64,000 nucleotides of DNA, from the NCBI RefSeq assembly GCF_026625125.1, contig NZ_CP113097.1:2418001-2482000 (forward strand), read 5' to 3'. The stretch comes from Pseudomonas putida. Lineage in GTDB: Bacteria; Pseudomonadota; Gammaproteobacteria; Pseudomonadales; Pseudomonadaceae. Under the pieces are notes generated by a model. It searched no databases, was not told the DNA's origin, and saw nothing but the letters and a program-made list of their open reading frames with translations. Positions 24,686-34,159 of the stretch are shown here, piece by piece; within the stretch, counting starts at the first letter, position 1; the number at the start of each line of letters is the position of its first letter. The position numbers were made by a program, and so were the translations under genes.

Positions 24686-26356
24686 ATGTTGACTCGCAAA
24701 GGTGCAACCGCCCGGCCGTTGCCGCCGCTCAAACCCATCACCCTGGCGATTTTCGCCCTGGCGGCCAGCCAGGCCCAGGCCATGCAATTCGACACTGGCA
24801 TCCCCGACCTGCGGGTGCGCTGGGACAATACCCTGAAGTACAGCGCCGCCTGGCGCACCCAGGATGCCAGCAGCAAACTCACCGAAGGGCAGACGGCCCT
24901 GAACCTGGATGATGGTGACCGCAATTTCGACAAAGGCCTGATTTCAAACCGCCTGGACCTGCTGTCAGAGCTGGATGTGACCTACGGCAACGTCGGCGCC
25001 CGGGTCAGTGGTGCGGCCTGGTATGACGATGTCTACAACCAGGGTTCCGACAACGGCGACCCCAGCCGCGCCAACAGCTATTCGGTCGATTACGATGAGT
25101 TCACCGATGACACCCGCACCTTGCACGGGCGCAAAGGCGAGTTGCTCGACGCGTTCATCTTTGGCAAGACCGAGATCGGTGGGCTGCCGGTGTCTGGCCG
25201 TTTGGGCCGTTACGCCATGCAGTGGGGCGAGAGCCTGTTCTATGGCATGAACGGTATCGCCGGGGGCATGGCGCCGGTGGATGTGGTCAAGGGCCTGTCG
25301 GTGCCCAACACCCAGTTCAAGGAGCTGATCCGCCCGGTGCAGCAGATTTCCGGGCAGTTGCAGCTGACGCCGGATGTCTCCCTTGGCGCCTACTACCAGT
25401 TCGAGTGGGAGGCCAACCGCCTGCCGGCAGCTGGCAGCTATTTCTCCACCGACGACTTCTTTGGCGACGGCGCAGAGCGCATGTTCGTTGGCGCGCCGGT
25501 GTTCCCGGGCGGCCAGCCGCTGGCCTTCTACCACGGCAACGACAAGGAAGCCAAAGACTCGGGGCAGGGCGGTGTGCAGTTGCGCTGGCGCAGCGAAACC
25601 GTGGACTGGGGGCTCTACGCCATTCGCTTCCACGACAAGTCGCCGCAGCTCAACGTACGCCCCGACTTCGCCAACCTCGACCCGGTCAGTGGCAAGGCCG
25701 GCGAGTTCTACTGGGTTTATCCGGAGGGCATCGAGGCACTGGGCGGCAGTTTTTCCACCACCCTGGGCAACTTCAACGTCGCTGGCGAGCTGTCCACCCG
25801 TTGGAACCAGCCATTGGCCTCGACGAACCAGCATGCACTGGCGACGGACGAGCCGATCGACAACGATGACAACCCGGTTTACGCCACCGGCCGCACCCTG
25901 CATGCCAACGTCTCCTGGCTGGCCAGCCTGGAGCCCAACTTCATTGCCGCCGAGTCGAGTTTCCTGGGCGAGATAGCCTGGAACCGGGTGATGAGCGTGA
26001 GCAAGAACGCCGACGCCGTCGACCCCAACGCCGACCGCGATGCCACCAGCCTGCGCCTGGTGTTCGAGCCGATGTACCGGCAGATCTACCCTGGCCTGGA
26101 CCTCTCCGTGCCGATCGGTGCGAGCTACACCAACGGTGCCTCGATGGCCTTGGGTACCGGTTTTGGCAGCGACCATGGCGGCGACCTGAACATCGGCCTG
26201 AAAGGCAACTATCTCAACACCTGGAGCCTGGGCCTGACCTACACGCACTACTACGGCCCGGAAAACACCTTCCTCGATGCCGCCAACAACTACACCTTCG
26301 AACAGTCGCTCAAAGACCGCGACTTCATCGCCTTCACCGTCAGCCGTACCTTCTGA
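24686..26356 (+). CDS. DUF1302 family outer-membrane-type protein
   Basis: 556 residues from the ATG at 24686 (AGAGGAAA before it). A signal peptide (ITLAIFALAASQAQA) precedes a mature start MQFDTGIPDLRVRWDNTLKYSAAWR, typical of DUF1302. The rest is rich in alternating strand-like segments and ends FIAFTVSRTF, with a terminal Phe as in outer-membrane beta barrels. DUF1302 genes commonly travel with DUF1329, YCF48-like and MMPL genes near hydrocarbon, steroid or aromatic catabolic genes; an uptake role is suspected. That same set follows here. Confidence 0.85.
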   Translation: MLTRKGATARPLPPLKPITLAIFALAASQAQAMQFDTGIPDLRVRWDNTLKYSAAWRTQDASSKLTEGQTALNLDDGDRNFDKGLISNRLDLLSELDVTYGNVGARVSGAAWYDDVYNQGSDNGDPSRANSYSVDYDEFTDDTRTLHGRKGELLDAFIFGKTEIGGLPVSGRLGRYAMQWGESLFYGMNGIAGGMAPVDVVKGLSVPNTQFKELIRPVQQISGQLQLTPDVSLGAYYQFEWEANRLPAAGSYFSTDDFFGDGAERMFVGAPVFPGGQPLAFYHGNDKEAKDSGQGGVQLRWRSETVDWGLYAIRFHDKSPQLNVRPDFANLDPVSGKAGEFYWVYPEGIEALGGSFSTTLGNFNVAGELSTRWNQPLASTNQHALATDEPIDNDDNPVYATGRTLHANVSWLASLEPNFIAAESSFLGEIAWNRVMSVSKNADAVDPNADRDATSLRLVFEPMYRQIYPGLDLSVPIGASYTNGASMALGTGFGSDHGGDLNIGLKGNYLNTWSLGLTYTHYYGPENTFLDAANNYTFEQSLKDRDFIAFTVSRTF

Positions 26357-26370
26357 CCGAGGACTACCCG

Positions 26371-27738
26371 ATGAAACACAACAATAACGTCGTTTCCCTG
26401 TTCACTGCCCTGAGTGCCTCGCTGCTGCTCGCTCACGGCGCTTTTGCCGCGGTGCCCCCCGAGCAGGCGGCAACGCTCAAGACCACCCTGACGCCACTGG
26501 GCGGGGAGCGTGCCGGCAACGCCGACGGCAGCATCCCGGCCTGGACCGGCGGCTACACCCAAGTCGACAGCGCTTACCAGGACGGCGGCAAGCGGAGTGA
26601 CCCGTTCGCCGCTGAAAAGCCGCTGCTGACCATCACGGCGCAGAACATGACGCAGTACGCTGACAAGCTGACCCCAGGCATCCAGGCGATGCTGAAGAAG
26701 TACCCCGACAGCTACCGGCTGGAGGTCTACCCGACCCACCGCAGCGCCGCCGCACCGCAATCGGTGTACGACGCAACCTTCGCCAATGCCACCAGCGGCA
26801 AGCTGGTGGACGGCCCTGCCGGCGCCATGCCCGAAGGCGCCTCCGGGGGTATTCCGTTCCCGATCCCGGCCAATGGCGTGGAAGCCATGTGGAACCACTT
26901 GCTGCGCTGGCGCGGGGCTTCATGGCACGCCAGTTTCAACCAGTACCTGACCACTGCCGACGGCAAGCACGTGCTGACCAACGATTCGCGCGCCGATCTG
27001 CAGATGCCCTGGTATCTGCCTGGGGGCAGTGGTGACAAGGGTGTGTTCTTCTCGATCCGCATGACCAACGATGGGCCGCCGCTGCGGGCGGGCGAGGCCA
27101 TCACCGGCCTTGAAAACCTCAATGCCGACAAAGCCGCGGTGTGGACCTACCTGCCCGGGCAGCGCCGGGTCCGCCGTCTGCCCAATGCCTGCTGCGACAC
27201 ACCGACCCCAGCCACCGCAGGGGTGATGAGTTTCGATGAGCTGTACGTGTTCAACGGCCGCCTGGACCGCTTTGACTGGAAGCTGGTGGGCAAGAAAGAG
27301 ATGTACATCCCCTACAACGCCAACAAGGTGTTCACCGCCGCCAACGCTGAAGCGCTGCTCGACCCGCACCACCTCAAACCACAAGCCATCCGCTGGGAAC
27401 TGCACCGGGTGTGGGTGGTGGAGGCGACGCTCAAGCAGGGCCAGCGCCACGTGATGCCCAAGAGCACCTACTACCTGGACGAAGACACCTGGGCAGCCGT
27501 GCTGGGCGAGCGATACGACGCGCGCAACCAGTTGGCCAAGGTGGTCTGGACCTCCCCGGTGGTACTGCCTGACCTGCCAGGCGTGGTGACCCTGACCAAC
27601 GGCTTCTACGACCTGTTGTCCGGCGCATGGTTCGCTGGCGACCTGTTTGCCGGCAAGCAGGAGCAGTACCGCATCGTGCCGCCCTACAAGGACTCGGTGT
27701 TCACCGCCGATGCCATGGCGGGTGAGGGCGTGCGCTGA
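26371..27738 (+). CDS. DUF1329 family exported protein
   Basis: 455 residues with a signal peptide (LFTALSASLLLAHGAFA, cut before AVPPEQAATL). The mature start AATLKTTLTPLGGERAGNADGSIPAWTGG and the later YLPGQRRVRRLPNACCDTPTP are the DUF1329 pattern; the fold is related to LolA/LolB-type lipid carriers in some predictions. It starts 14 bases after the DUF1302 gene and is its usual partner. An AACAATAA at codons 4-6 (26380-26387) fits an Hfq/Crc site inside the start region. Confidence 0.87.
   Translation: MKHNNNVVSLFTALSASLLLAHGAFAAVPPEQAATLKTTLTPLGGERAGNADGSIPAWTGGYTQVDSAYQDGGKRSDPFAAEKPLLTITAQNMTQYADKLTPGIQAMLKKYPDSYRLEVYPTHRSAAAPQSVYDATFANATSGKLVDGPAGAMPEGASGGIPFPIPANGVEAMWNHLLRWRGASWHASFNQYLTTADGKHVLTNDSRADLQMPWYLPGGSGDKGVFFSIRMTNDGPPLRAGEAITGLENLNADKAAVWTYLPGQRRVRRLPNACCDTPTPATAGVMSFDELYVFNGRLDRFDWKLVGKKEMYIPYNANKVFTAANAEALLDPHHLKPQAIRWELHRVWVVEATLKQGQRHVMPKSTYYLDEDTWAAVLGERYDARNQLAKVVWTSPVVLPDLPGVVTLTNGFYDLLSGAWFAGDLFAGKQEQYRIVPPYKDSVFTADAMAGEGVR
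26380..26387 (+). promoter_or_regulatory. AACAATAA within first codons, candidate Hfq/Crc site
   Basis: AACAATAA, seven bases inside the DUF1329 coding region, matches AANAANAA. Sites that overlap the first codons are typical of Crc targets. Confidence 0.4.
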
Positions 27739-27769
27739 GCAGGCGCATTGCACCTGGGCCGTATCGACT

Positions 27770-27783
27770 ACAAGAACAAAAGG
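27770..27783 (+). promoter_or_regulatory. A-rich AANAANAA run, candidate Hfq/Crc site
   Basis: ACAAGAACAAAAGG lies 9 bases before the start of the YCF48-like gene and is nearly the same as the leaders at 23448 and 24662. Confidence 0.5.
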
Positions 27784-27792
27784 TTGCGTGCG

Positions 27793-28854
27793 ATGAACAA
27801 GATGCTCCAGGGCTGGCTGCTGGCCGCCTGTTGCACGCTGCCTCCGGCCTACGCCGGCGGCAGTGTGGATGTGCTCTCGCAGCCCGCAGTGCATGGCCCC
27901 CAGGCCTTGCGAGCGGTGCTGCAGGATGTGGCCCGTGCCGGCGCGCGCCTGGTGGCGGTGGGCGAACGTGGCGTGGTGCTGCTTTCGGACGACAATGGCA
28001 AGGCCTGGCGCCAGGCCACGACCGTGCCAGTGAGCGTCAGCCTGACCGCGGTGCAGTTCGTCGATGCGCGCAACGGCTGGGCGGTTGGCCACGCTGGCGT
28101 CGTGCTGCGCAGCGAGGACGGTGGCGAGCACTGGGCCTTGCAGCTCGATGGCAAGCGCGCCGCGGCCCTGGAGTTACAGGCAGCCGAGGCCTCTGCGGAT
28201 CAGCGCCGCCTGGCCGCCGCACAGCGGCTGCTGGCCGACGGCGCCGACAAGCCCCTGCTGGCGCTGAGCTTCGCCGATGCGCAGCACGGCCTGGTGGTGG
28301 GTGCCTACGGGCTGGCCATGATCACGGCCGACGGCGGGCGTAGTTGGCAGTCCGCCATGGGCCTGCTGCCCAACCGCCGCGGCCTGCACCTGTATGCCCT
28401 GGCCCGCCAGGGCGCTGACCTGTACGTCGCCGGCGAGCAGGGCCTGTTGCTGCGTTCGCGTGATGGCGGCGCTCACTTCGAGGCTTTGCAAGGCCCTTAT
28501 GAGGGCAGCTACTTCGCTGCCAGCGTGCTGCCCAACGGACGGCTGCTGGTCGGCGGGTTGCGCGGTTCGTTGTTCGCCTCCGATGACGGCGGTGCAAGTT
28601 TCCAGGCGCTGGTCAACCCGATTGCTGCTTCGCTCAACGCCATCCGCGTCGCCGGTGATCAGGTATTGCTGGCCAACCAGGCCGGGATGTTGCTGCACAG
28701 CAGCCTGAGCGACTTTGCCGCGCACCCTGTGCCGGTCTCCGATGGCCTGCCACTGACTGCCGCCACCACTGCCGCCGACGGTGCCATCGTCGCCGTCGGC
28801 ATGGCCGGTGCACGCCGCCTGGCGCCTTCTTCTTCCTCTTTCACGAAGGACTGA
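27793..28854 (+). CDS. YCF48/BNR-type beta-propeller exported protein
   Basis: 353 residues with a signal peptide (MLQGWLLAACCTLPPAYA). At least five propeller repeats are visible: VGERGVVLLSDDNGKAWR, VGHAGVVLRSEDGGEHWA, VGAYGLAMITADGGRSWQ, AGEQGLLLRSRDGGAHFE and GGLRGSLFASDDGGASFQ. This resembles photosystem II stability factor YCF48/HCF136. In proteobacteria such proteins occur between DUF1329 and MMPL genes and may scaffold the envelope transport complex. The stop is 3 bases before the MMPL gene. Confidence 0.85.
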   Translation: MNKMLQGWLLAACCTLPPAYAGGSVDVLSQPAVHGPQALRAVLQDVARAGARLVAVGERGVVLLSDDNGKAWRQATTVPVSVSLTAVQFVDARNGWAVGHAGVVLRSEDGGEHWALQLDGKRAAALELQAAEASADQRRLAAAQRLLADGADKPLLALSFADAQHGLVVGAYGLAMITADGGRSWQSAMGLLPNRRGLHLYALARQGADLYVAGEQGLLLRSRDGGAHFEALQGPYEGSYFAASVLPNGRLLVGGLRGSLFASDDGGASFQALVNPIAASLNAIRVAGDQVLLANQAGMLLHSSLSDFAAHPVPVSDGLPLTAATTAADGAIVAVGMAGARRLAPSSSSFTKD

Positions 28855-28857
28855 GCC

Positions 28858-31347
28858 ATGCATGCCATGAATCTGCCGGCGCCTTGCAGCGGCCGTCTCG
28901 ATGACTTCGACAACATGTCCGGGTCGCTGCTGGAACGTGCACTGTTCAACCATCGGGCGTTGGTCCTGCTGCTGTGCCTGGCCGCTACCTTGCTGCTTGG
29001 CTGGCAGGCCACGCGCCTGACGCTCAACGCCAGCTTCGAGAAGACGATTGCCCGCGACCATCCATTCGTCCACAACTACCTGGAACACCGCCAGGAACTT
29101 GCCGGGCTGGGCAACGCAGTGCGCATCGCCGTGGCCAACCCCAGTGGCAGCATCTACGACAAGGATTACCTGCACAGCCTGCAGCAACTCAACGACGCGG
29201 TGTACCTGCTGCCGGGCGTCGACCGTGCGGCGATGAAGTCGCTTTGGACCCCCTCCACCCGCTGGGCCGGGGTGACCGAGGAGGGCCTGGAAGGCGGCCC
29301 TGTGATCCCCGACGGCTACGACGGCGGCCCCGCGAGCCTCGAGGCGCTCAAGCGCAACGTCGAACGTTCCAACGAGATCGGCCAGTTGGTGGCCTTCGAC
29401 CAGCGTTCGAGCATCGTCTACGTGCCGCTGCTGGAAACGACACCGGACGGCAAGGCGCTCGACTACAACGCCTTCGCCAGCGAACTGGAAAGCCTGCGTG
29501 AACGCTTCCAGCAGCAGGGCGTGCAGATTCACATCACCGGCTTCGCCAAGGTCGTCGGCGACCTGATCGATGGCTTGGAGCAGATCCTGCTGTTCTTCGC
29601 CGCAGCCATCGCCATCACCGCTGTGGTGCTCTACTGGTACACCCGGTGTGCGCGCAGCACGGCGCTGGTGGTGACCTGCTCACTGGTGGCAGTGGTCTGG
29701 CAAATGGGCCTGCTGCCGCTGCTGGGGTACGAACTGGACCCGTACTCGGTGCTGGTGCCGTTTCTGGTGTTCGCCATCGGCATGAGCCATGGCGCACAGA
29801 AGATGAACGGCATCATGCAGGACATCGGCCGCGGCATGCACCGCTTGGTGGCGGCGCGCTTCACCTTCCGCCGGCTGTTCCTGGCCGGGCTCACTGCACT
29901 GCTGTGCGATGCGGTGGGCTTCGCGGTGCTGATGATCATCCGTATCCAGGTGATCCAGGACCTTGCCGTCATCGCCAGCCTCGGCGTGGCGGTGCTGATC
30001 TTCACCAACCTGATCCTGCTGCCGGTGCTGCTTTCCTATGTCGGGGTCAGCGCCCGAGGTGCGCGCCGTAGCCTGCGCGCCGAACAGGCGCAGGCGAGCG
30101 GGGCGCAGAAGCACGCGATGTGGCGCCTGTTGGACCGCTTCACCCGCCGCCGCTGGGCTGCGTGGTGCATTGCACTGGCGCTACTGATGGCCGCGGGCGG
30201 TTTCGCCGTGAGCCTGCACCTGAAAGTGGGAGACCTGGATGCTGGCGCCCCCGAGCTGCGTGCCGATTCGCGTTACAACCGCGACAACGCGTTCATCACT
30301 GAGCACTACGGTGCCAGCAGTGACGTGTTTGCGGTGATGGTGCGCACGCCCGCTGGCGGTTGTTCGGCCTACGATACCCTCAAGCGCGTGGACGACCTCG
30401 ACTGGCAGTTGCGTGGCCTGCCGGGCGTAGACTCGACCAACTCATTGGCGCTGCTCAACCGCCGGGTACTGGTTGGCCTCTCTGAGGGCAGCCCGAAATG
30501 GTACGAGCTGGTGAACAACCAGGCGACCCTGAACATGGTCACCGCCAACGCCCCGCGCGGCCTGTACAACGATGACTGCAGCCTGCTCACACTCTACGCC
30601 TACCTCACCGACCACAAGGCCGACACCCTGGCGCGGGTGGTGGACAGCGTCCAGGCCTTTGCCCAGGGCAACGACAGCGAGCAGGCTACCTTCCTGCTCG
30701 CTGCCGGGAGCGCCGGCATCGAGGCTGCCACCAACCAGGTGGTGAAACAGGCCAACCGCGACATGCTCTGGTGGGTGTACGGGGCCGTCACCCTGCTTTG
30801 CCTGGTGACCTTCCGCTCCTGGCGTGCGGTGCTTTGTGCGGTGTTGCCGCTGGTGCTCACCTCGATCCTGTGTGAGGCGTTGATGGTGGCGTTGGGCATC
30901 GGCGTGAAGGTGGCGACGTTGCCGGTGATCGCGCTCGGCGTCGGCATCGGTGTGGACTACGCGCTGTATGTGATGAGCATCGTGCTGGCGCAGCTGCGAC
31001 AAGGGGCGAGCCTTTCCCAGGCGTATTACCGCGCGCTGCTGTTCACCGGCAAGGTGGTGATGCTGACGGGCGTGACCCTGGCCATCGCGGTGGGTACCTG
31101 GATCTTCTCGCCGATCAAGTTCCAGGCGGACATGGGCGTGCTGCTGGCCTTCATGTTTGTGTGGAACATGGTCGGGGCGCTGGTCCTGCTGCCGGCACTG
31201 GCCTACTTCCTGCTGCCGCAAGGCCAGGTGCGTTCGCCGGTGTTGCCCGCTCATGAGCCTTTGTCGCAACAGCGCCAACCCGGTGCTGAATTGACCCCGC
31301 GCGGCGCGCGACTGCATTCGCTGGAGGAGGTGAGCCATGGCCGCTGA
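28858..31347 (+). CDS. MMPL/RND superfamily transporter
   Basis: 829 residues with the doubled RND layout: a first membrane helix (ALVLLLCLAATLLLGW), a periplasmic domain to about residue 235, a bundle of helices (ILLFFAAAIAITAVVLYWYT, SVLVPFLVFAIGMSHGAQKM), a second periplasmic domain and a final helix bundle (LPVIALGVGIGVDYALYVMSIVLA, ADMGVLLAFMFVWNMVGALVLLPALAYFLLP). The GxxxDY/GMSHG helix-4 and helix-10 regions are those of the sterol-sensing-like MMPL group. It is the inner-membrane part of the DUF1302-DUF1329-YCF48 module. Direction of transport is unknown. The MFS start overlaps by 11 bases. Confidence 0.88.
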   Translation: MHAMNLPAPCSGRLDDFDNMSGSLLERALFNHRALVLLLCLAATLLLGWQATRLTLNASFEKTIARDHPFVHNYLEHRQELAGLGNAVRIAVANPSGSIYDKDYLHSLQQLNDAVYLLPGVDRAAMKSLWTPSTRWAGVTEEGLEGGPVIPDGYDGGPASLEALKRNVERSNEIGQLVAFDQRSSIVYVPLLETTPDGKALDYNAFASELESLRERFQQQGVQIHITGFAKVVGDLIDGLEQILLFFAAAIAITAVVLYWYTRCARSTALVVTCSLVAVVWQMGLLPLLGYELDPYSVLVPFLVFAIGMSHGAQKMNGIMQDIGRGMHRLVAARFTFRRLFLAGLTALLCDAVGFAVLMIIRIQVIQDLAVIASLGVAVLIFTNLILLPVLLSYVGVSARGARRSLRAEQAQASGAQKHAMWRLLDRFTRRRWAAWCIALALLMAAGGFAVSLHLKVGDLDAGAPELRADSRYNRDNAFITEHYGASSDVFAVMVRTPAGGCSAYDTLKRVDDLDWQLRGLPGVDSTNSLALLNRRVLVGLSEGSPKWYELVNNQATLNMVTANAPRGLYNDDCSLLTLYAYLTDHKADTLARVVDSVQAFAQGNDSEQATFLLAAGSAGIEAATNQVVKQANRDMLWWVYGAVTLLCLVTFRSWRAVLCAVLPLVLTSILCEALMVALGIGVKVATLPVIALGVGIGVDYALYVMSIVLAQLRQGASLSQAYYRALLFTGKVVMLTGVTLAIAVGTWIFSPIKFQADMGVLLAFMFVWNMVGALVLLPALAYFLLPQGQVRSPVLPAHEPLSQQRQPGAELTPRGARLHSLEEVSHGR

Positions 31348-32527
31348 ACGTACGTCCGGCAGGGCGCAGGCGCTGTTATTGCTGTTCGGCAGCTGCCTGC
31401 CGGTGCTGGGGGCCGTGCTGATCGCCCCTGTGCTGCCACGCATGCAGCTGCATTTCAGCGCAGCGCCCGGCGTGGCGGTGCTGGTACCGATTGTGCTGAC
31501 CTTGCCCGCACTGGTGATTGCCCTGGCGGCACCTTGGGCCGGCATGCTGGCGGACCGTGTCGGCCGGCGGGCCTTGCTGCTGGCCAGCATGCTGCTTTAC
31601 AGCGTCTGCGGGGTGCTGCCGCTGTGGCTGGACTCCCTTGGCCTGATTATCGCCAGCCGCGCCGGCATCGGCCTGGCCGAAGCCGGCATCATGACCTGCT
31701 GCACCACACTGATGGGGGACTACTTCGAGGGCCAACGCCGGGAGCGGCTGTTTGCCCTGCAAATGGTGGCCACGTCGCTGTCAGCCGCCTTGTTCATGGG
31801 CCTGGGCGGAGCACTGGGTGAAAACGGTTGGCGTACGCCGTTCGCGCTGTATGCCGTAGGCGTGCTGTGCCTGCCGCTGATGGCCTGGCTGTTATGGGAA
31901 CCGCAGGCCCGCCGTGTCGAGCCTCGACATGGCGGGGCTTCACGCTTCCCCTGGGCCGCCCTGGCGCCGATCTACCTGCTGACAGGCCTGGCGGGTGTGA
32001 GCCTGTTCATCGTTCCGGTGCAAGTCGGCTACCTGCTGCAACTGCTGCATGTGGATGCACCGCAGCAGGTGGGCCTGACCATGGGCGCCAACCAACTCGG
32101 CGTGCTGGCCGGGGCACTGGCCTTCCGCTTGCTGGCCAGCCAGCCAGCGGGGCGTCTGCTGGCGCTGGGGTTTGCCACGGCGGGGCTTGGCGGTGGCCTG
32201 ATGGCGCTTTCCACCAGCCACGCAGTGGTGGTGGTGGCCGTGCTGATCAATGGCCTGGGCGTTGGCCTGCTGCTGCCCTGCCTCATCAGCCAGGTCATGC
32301 AGCACGTCGGTTTCGACCAGCGCGGCCGGGCCACGGGCGGGTTCACCGCCGCGATCTTCGCCGGTGAATTCATCAGCCCGCTGCTGGTACTCGCGCTGAC
32401 TGGCGGCGCGGCGCCGCAGCTGCCGCAGGCGTTGCTGCTGGTTGCGCTCAGCCAACTGGTCCTGGCGCCGCTGTGCCTGCTGTTGTTGCGGCGCGCCCGT
32501 GGCGCGGGCGCAGTGGGTGCACTGTGA
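31337..32527 (+). CDS. MFS transporter
   Basis: 396 residues, about twelve hydrophobic segments, with the MFS motif A region GMLADRVGRRALLLASMLL between helices 2 and 3 and GLAEAGIMTCCTTLMGDYFEGQRRERLF after helix 4. The start has GGAGG before it and overlaps the MMPL gene. In a catabolic operon it most likely imports the substrate or exports a toxic intermediate. Confidence 0.87.
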   Translation: MAAERTSGRAQALLLLFGSCLPVLGAVLIAPVLPRMQLHFSAAPGVAVLVPIVLTLPALVIALAAPWAGMLADRVGRRALLLASMLLYSVCGVLPLWLDSLGLIIASRAGIGLAEAGIMTCCTTLMGDYFEGQRRERLFALQMVATSLSAALFMGLGGALGENGWRTPFALYAVGVLCLPLMAWLLWEPQARRVEPRHGGASRFPWAALAPIYLLTGLAGVSLFIVPVQVGYLLQLLHVDAPQQVGLTMGANQLGVLAGALAFRLLASQPAGRLLALGFATAGLGGGLMALSTSHAVVVVAVLINGLGVGLLLPCLISQVMQHVGFDQRGRATGGFTAAIFAGEFISPLLVLALTGGAAPQLPQALLLVALSQLVLAPLCLLLLRRARGAGAVGAL

Positions 32528-32597
32528 ACGATCAGCTTTGCAACACAGGCCCAGGTGCCGGCCCTGGCACTGGCCACTGTAATTGACAGGAGACAAC

Positions 32598-33170
32598 ATG
32601 CAGTCACTTCCAACCTTCAAACGCGTCGTCACCGGCCACGATCCTCAGGGCCAGGCGGTGGTGGCCAGTTGTGGCCCCACGGCACATGACTTCGCGCTCA
32701 AAGCGGTGCCAGGCACGGTGTTCTATGAAGTGTGGAACAGTGCCGGCAGCCCCGCGCTGCTGGACAATGGCGACGACCCGACCGCCCGGCCCCTGCAATT
32801 GAGCCCCGCCCCATCGGGCAGTGTGATCCGCGTGGTGGATATCCCGCCGGACAGCCTGCAGAACCAGGTCAGCGCTGAGCAGGCAGCGGCTGCCTTCGCC
32901 GAGATCGACGAAGCGCATGCCGGCACGGGTAACGCCGATTCAAAGCACAAGCTGATGCACCGCACAGAGACCCTGGATTACGGGATCGTCACTGAAGGTG
33001 AGGTGTGGCTGGTGCTGGACGGCGACGAGGTACACCTCAAGCGCGGTGACATCGTCGTGCAGCGCGGCACCAACCACGCCTGGAGCAACCGCACCGAGCA
33101 GATGGCGCGCATGGTATTCATCCTGCTCGACGGCCGTTACGCCGAGCAGCTCAAGGAGGTGCTGCCATGA
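32598..33170 (+). CDS. Cupin domain protein
   Basis: 190 residues from the ATG at 32598, behind AGGAGA. The cupin core is in the C-terminal half: HRTETLDYGIVTEGEVWLVLD, then RGDIVVQRGTNHAWSNR, with the histidines at positions expected for a metal site. The single-cupin architecture is shared by dioxygenases, decarboxylases and sensors. The start of the FAH-family gene overlaps its stop by 4 bases, which suggests successive steps of one pathway. Confidence 0.8.
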   Translation: MQSLPTFKRVVTGHDPQGQAVVASCGPTAHDFALKAVPGTVFYEVWNSAGSPALLDNGDDPTARPLQLSPAPSGSVIRVVDIPPDSLQNQVSAEQAAAAFAEIDEAHAGTGNADSKHKLMHRTETLDYGIVTEGEVWLVLDGDEVHLKRGDIVVQRGTNHAWSNRTEQMARMVFILLDGRYAEQLKEVLP

Positions 33171-34159
33171 AGCTGGCCACACTCAATGACGGTAGCCGCG
33201 ATGGCCGCCTGCTGGTGGTTGCCCGCGACCTGCAGCGGGCGGTCCAGGCCAGCCCCATCGCCGCTACGTTGCAGGCTGCCCTGGACAACTGGGCGCAGGT
33301 CGAGGGCGGCCTGCAGCAGTTGTATGCGCAGCTCAACGCCGACCAGGCCGCGGGTGCGTTCGACCTTGACCTGGCACAGCTCGCCGCGCCGCTGCCCCAG
33401 GCCAGGCAGTGGCTGGACGCTTCATCGTTCCTCAGCCACGGCGAGCTGATGCAGAAAGCCTTCAACCTGGACCCCATCGAGGGTGTGGAGCACATTCCGC
33501 TGATCTACCAAGGGGCCAGCGACGACTTTTTGGGGCCGCGGGCGGACATTCCCTTGCCCAGCGAGGCCCACGGCATCGATTTCGAGGGCGAGTTCGCGGT
33601 GCTGGTCGATGACGTGCCCATGGGCTGCCCGCCGGAACGCGCCTTGCAGCATGTGCGGCTGGTACTGCAACTGAATGACGTCAGCTTGCGCGCCCTGGCG
33701 CCCAGGGAGATGAAGACCGGCTTCGGCTTTGTCCAGGCCAAGCCCGCCACCAGCTTCGCTCCGGTGGCGGTGACCCCGGACGAACTCGGCGGCGCCTGGT
33801 GCGACGGCCGCGTGCACCTGCCGCTGCACGTGGCGTGGAACGGCGAATGGTTCGGCCACCCACATGGCGGGGCCATGCATTTCGGCTTCCACCAACTGAT
33901 CGCTCATGCGGCGCTGACCCGGCGCCTTAGCGCGGGTAGCTTGATCGGCTCGGGTACCGTGTCCAACGCGGACCGTTCTGTAGGGTCGGCGTGCATCGCG
34001 GAGCGCCGTGCCATTGAAACCATCGCCCACGGTGCACCGCGCACGGCCTTCATGCGCTTTGGCGACCGCGTGCGCATGGAAGCCCGGAGTCGTGCAGGCG
34101 AGGTGCTGTTCGGTGCCATCGACCAGCGTGTGGTGCCGGGAGGTTGGCAATGCGCGTAA
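33167..34159 (+). CDS. Fumarylacetoacetate hydrolase (FAH) family protein
   Basis: 330 residues. The catalytic C-terminal domain shows HGIDFEGEFAVLVDDVPMGCPPERALQHV (metal-binding acids), NDVSLRALAPREMKTGFGFVQAKPATSFAPVAV and LIGSGTVSNAD, the last close to the GTPAG-type region of the family. FAH-fold enzymes hydrolyse C-C bonds of 1,3-diketo acids, or isomerise or decarboxylate ring-cleavage products. Downstream of an extradiol dioxygenase it would act on the ring-opened product. The ribosome site for the next gene lies inside its last codons. Confidence 0.86.
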   Translation: MKLATLNDGSRDGRLLVVARDLQRAVQASPIAATLQAALDNWAQVEGGLQQLYAQLNADQAAGAFDLDLAQLAAPLPQARQWLDASSFLSHGELMQKAFNLDPIEGVEHIPLIYQGASDDFLGPRADIPLPSEAHGIDFEGEFAVLVDDVPMGCPPERALQHVRLVLQLNDVSLRALAPREMKTGFGFVQAKPATSFAPVAVTPDELGGAWCDGRVHLPLHVAWNGEWFGHPHGGAMHFGFHQLIAHAALTRRLSAGSLIGSGTVSNADRSVGSACIAERRAIETIAHGAPRTAFMRFGDRVRMEARSRAGEVLFGAIDQRVVPGGWQCA

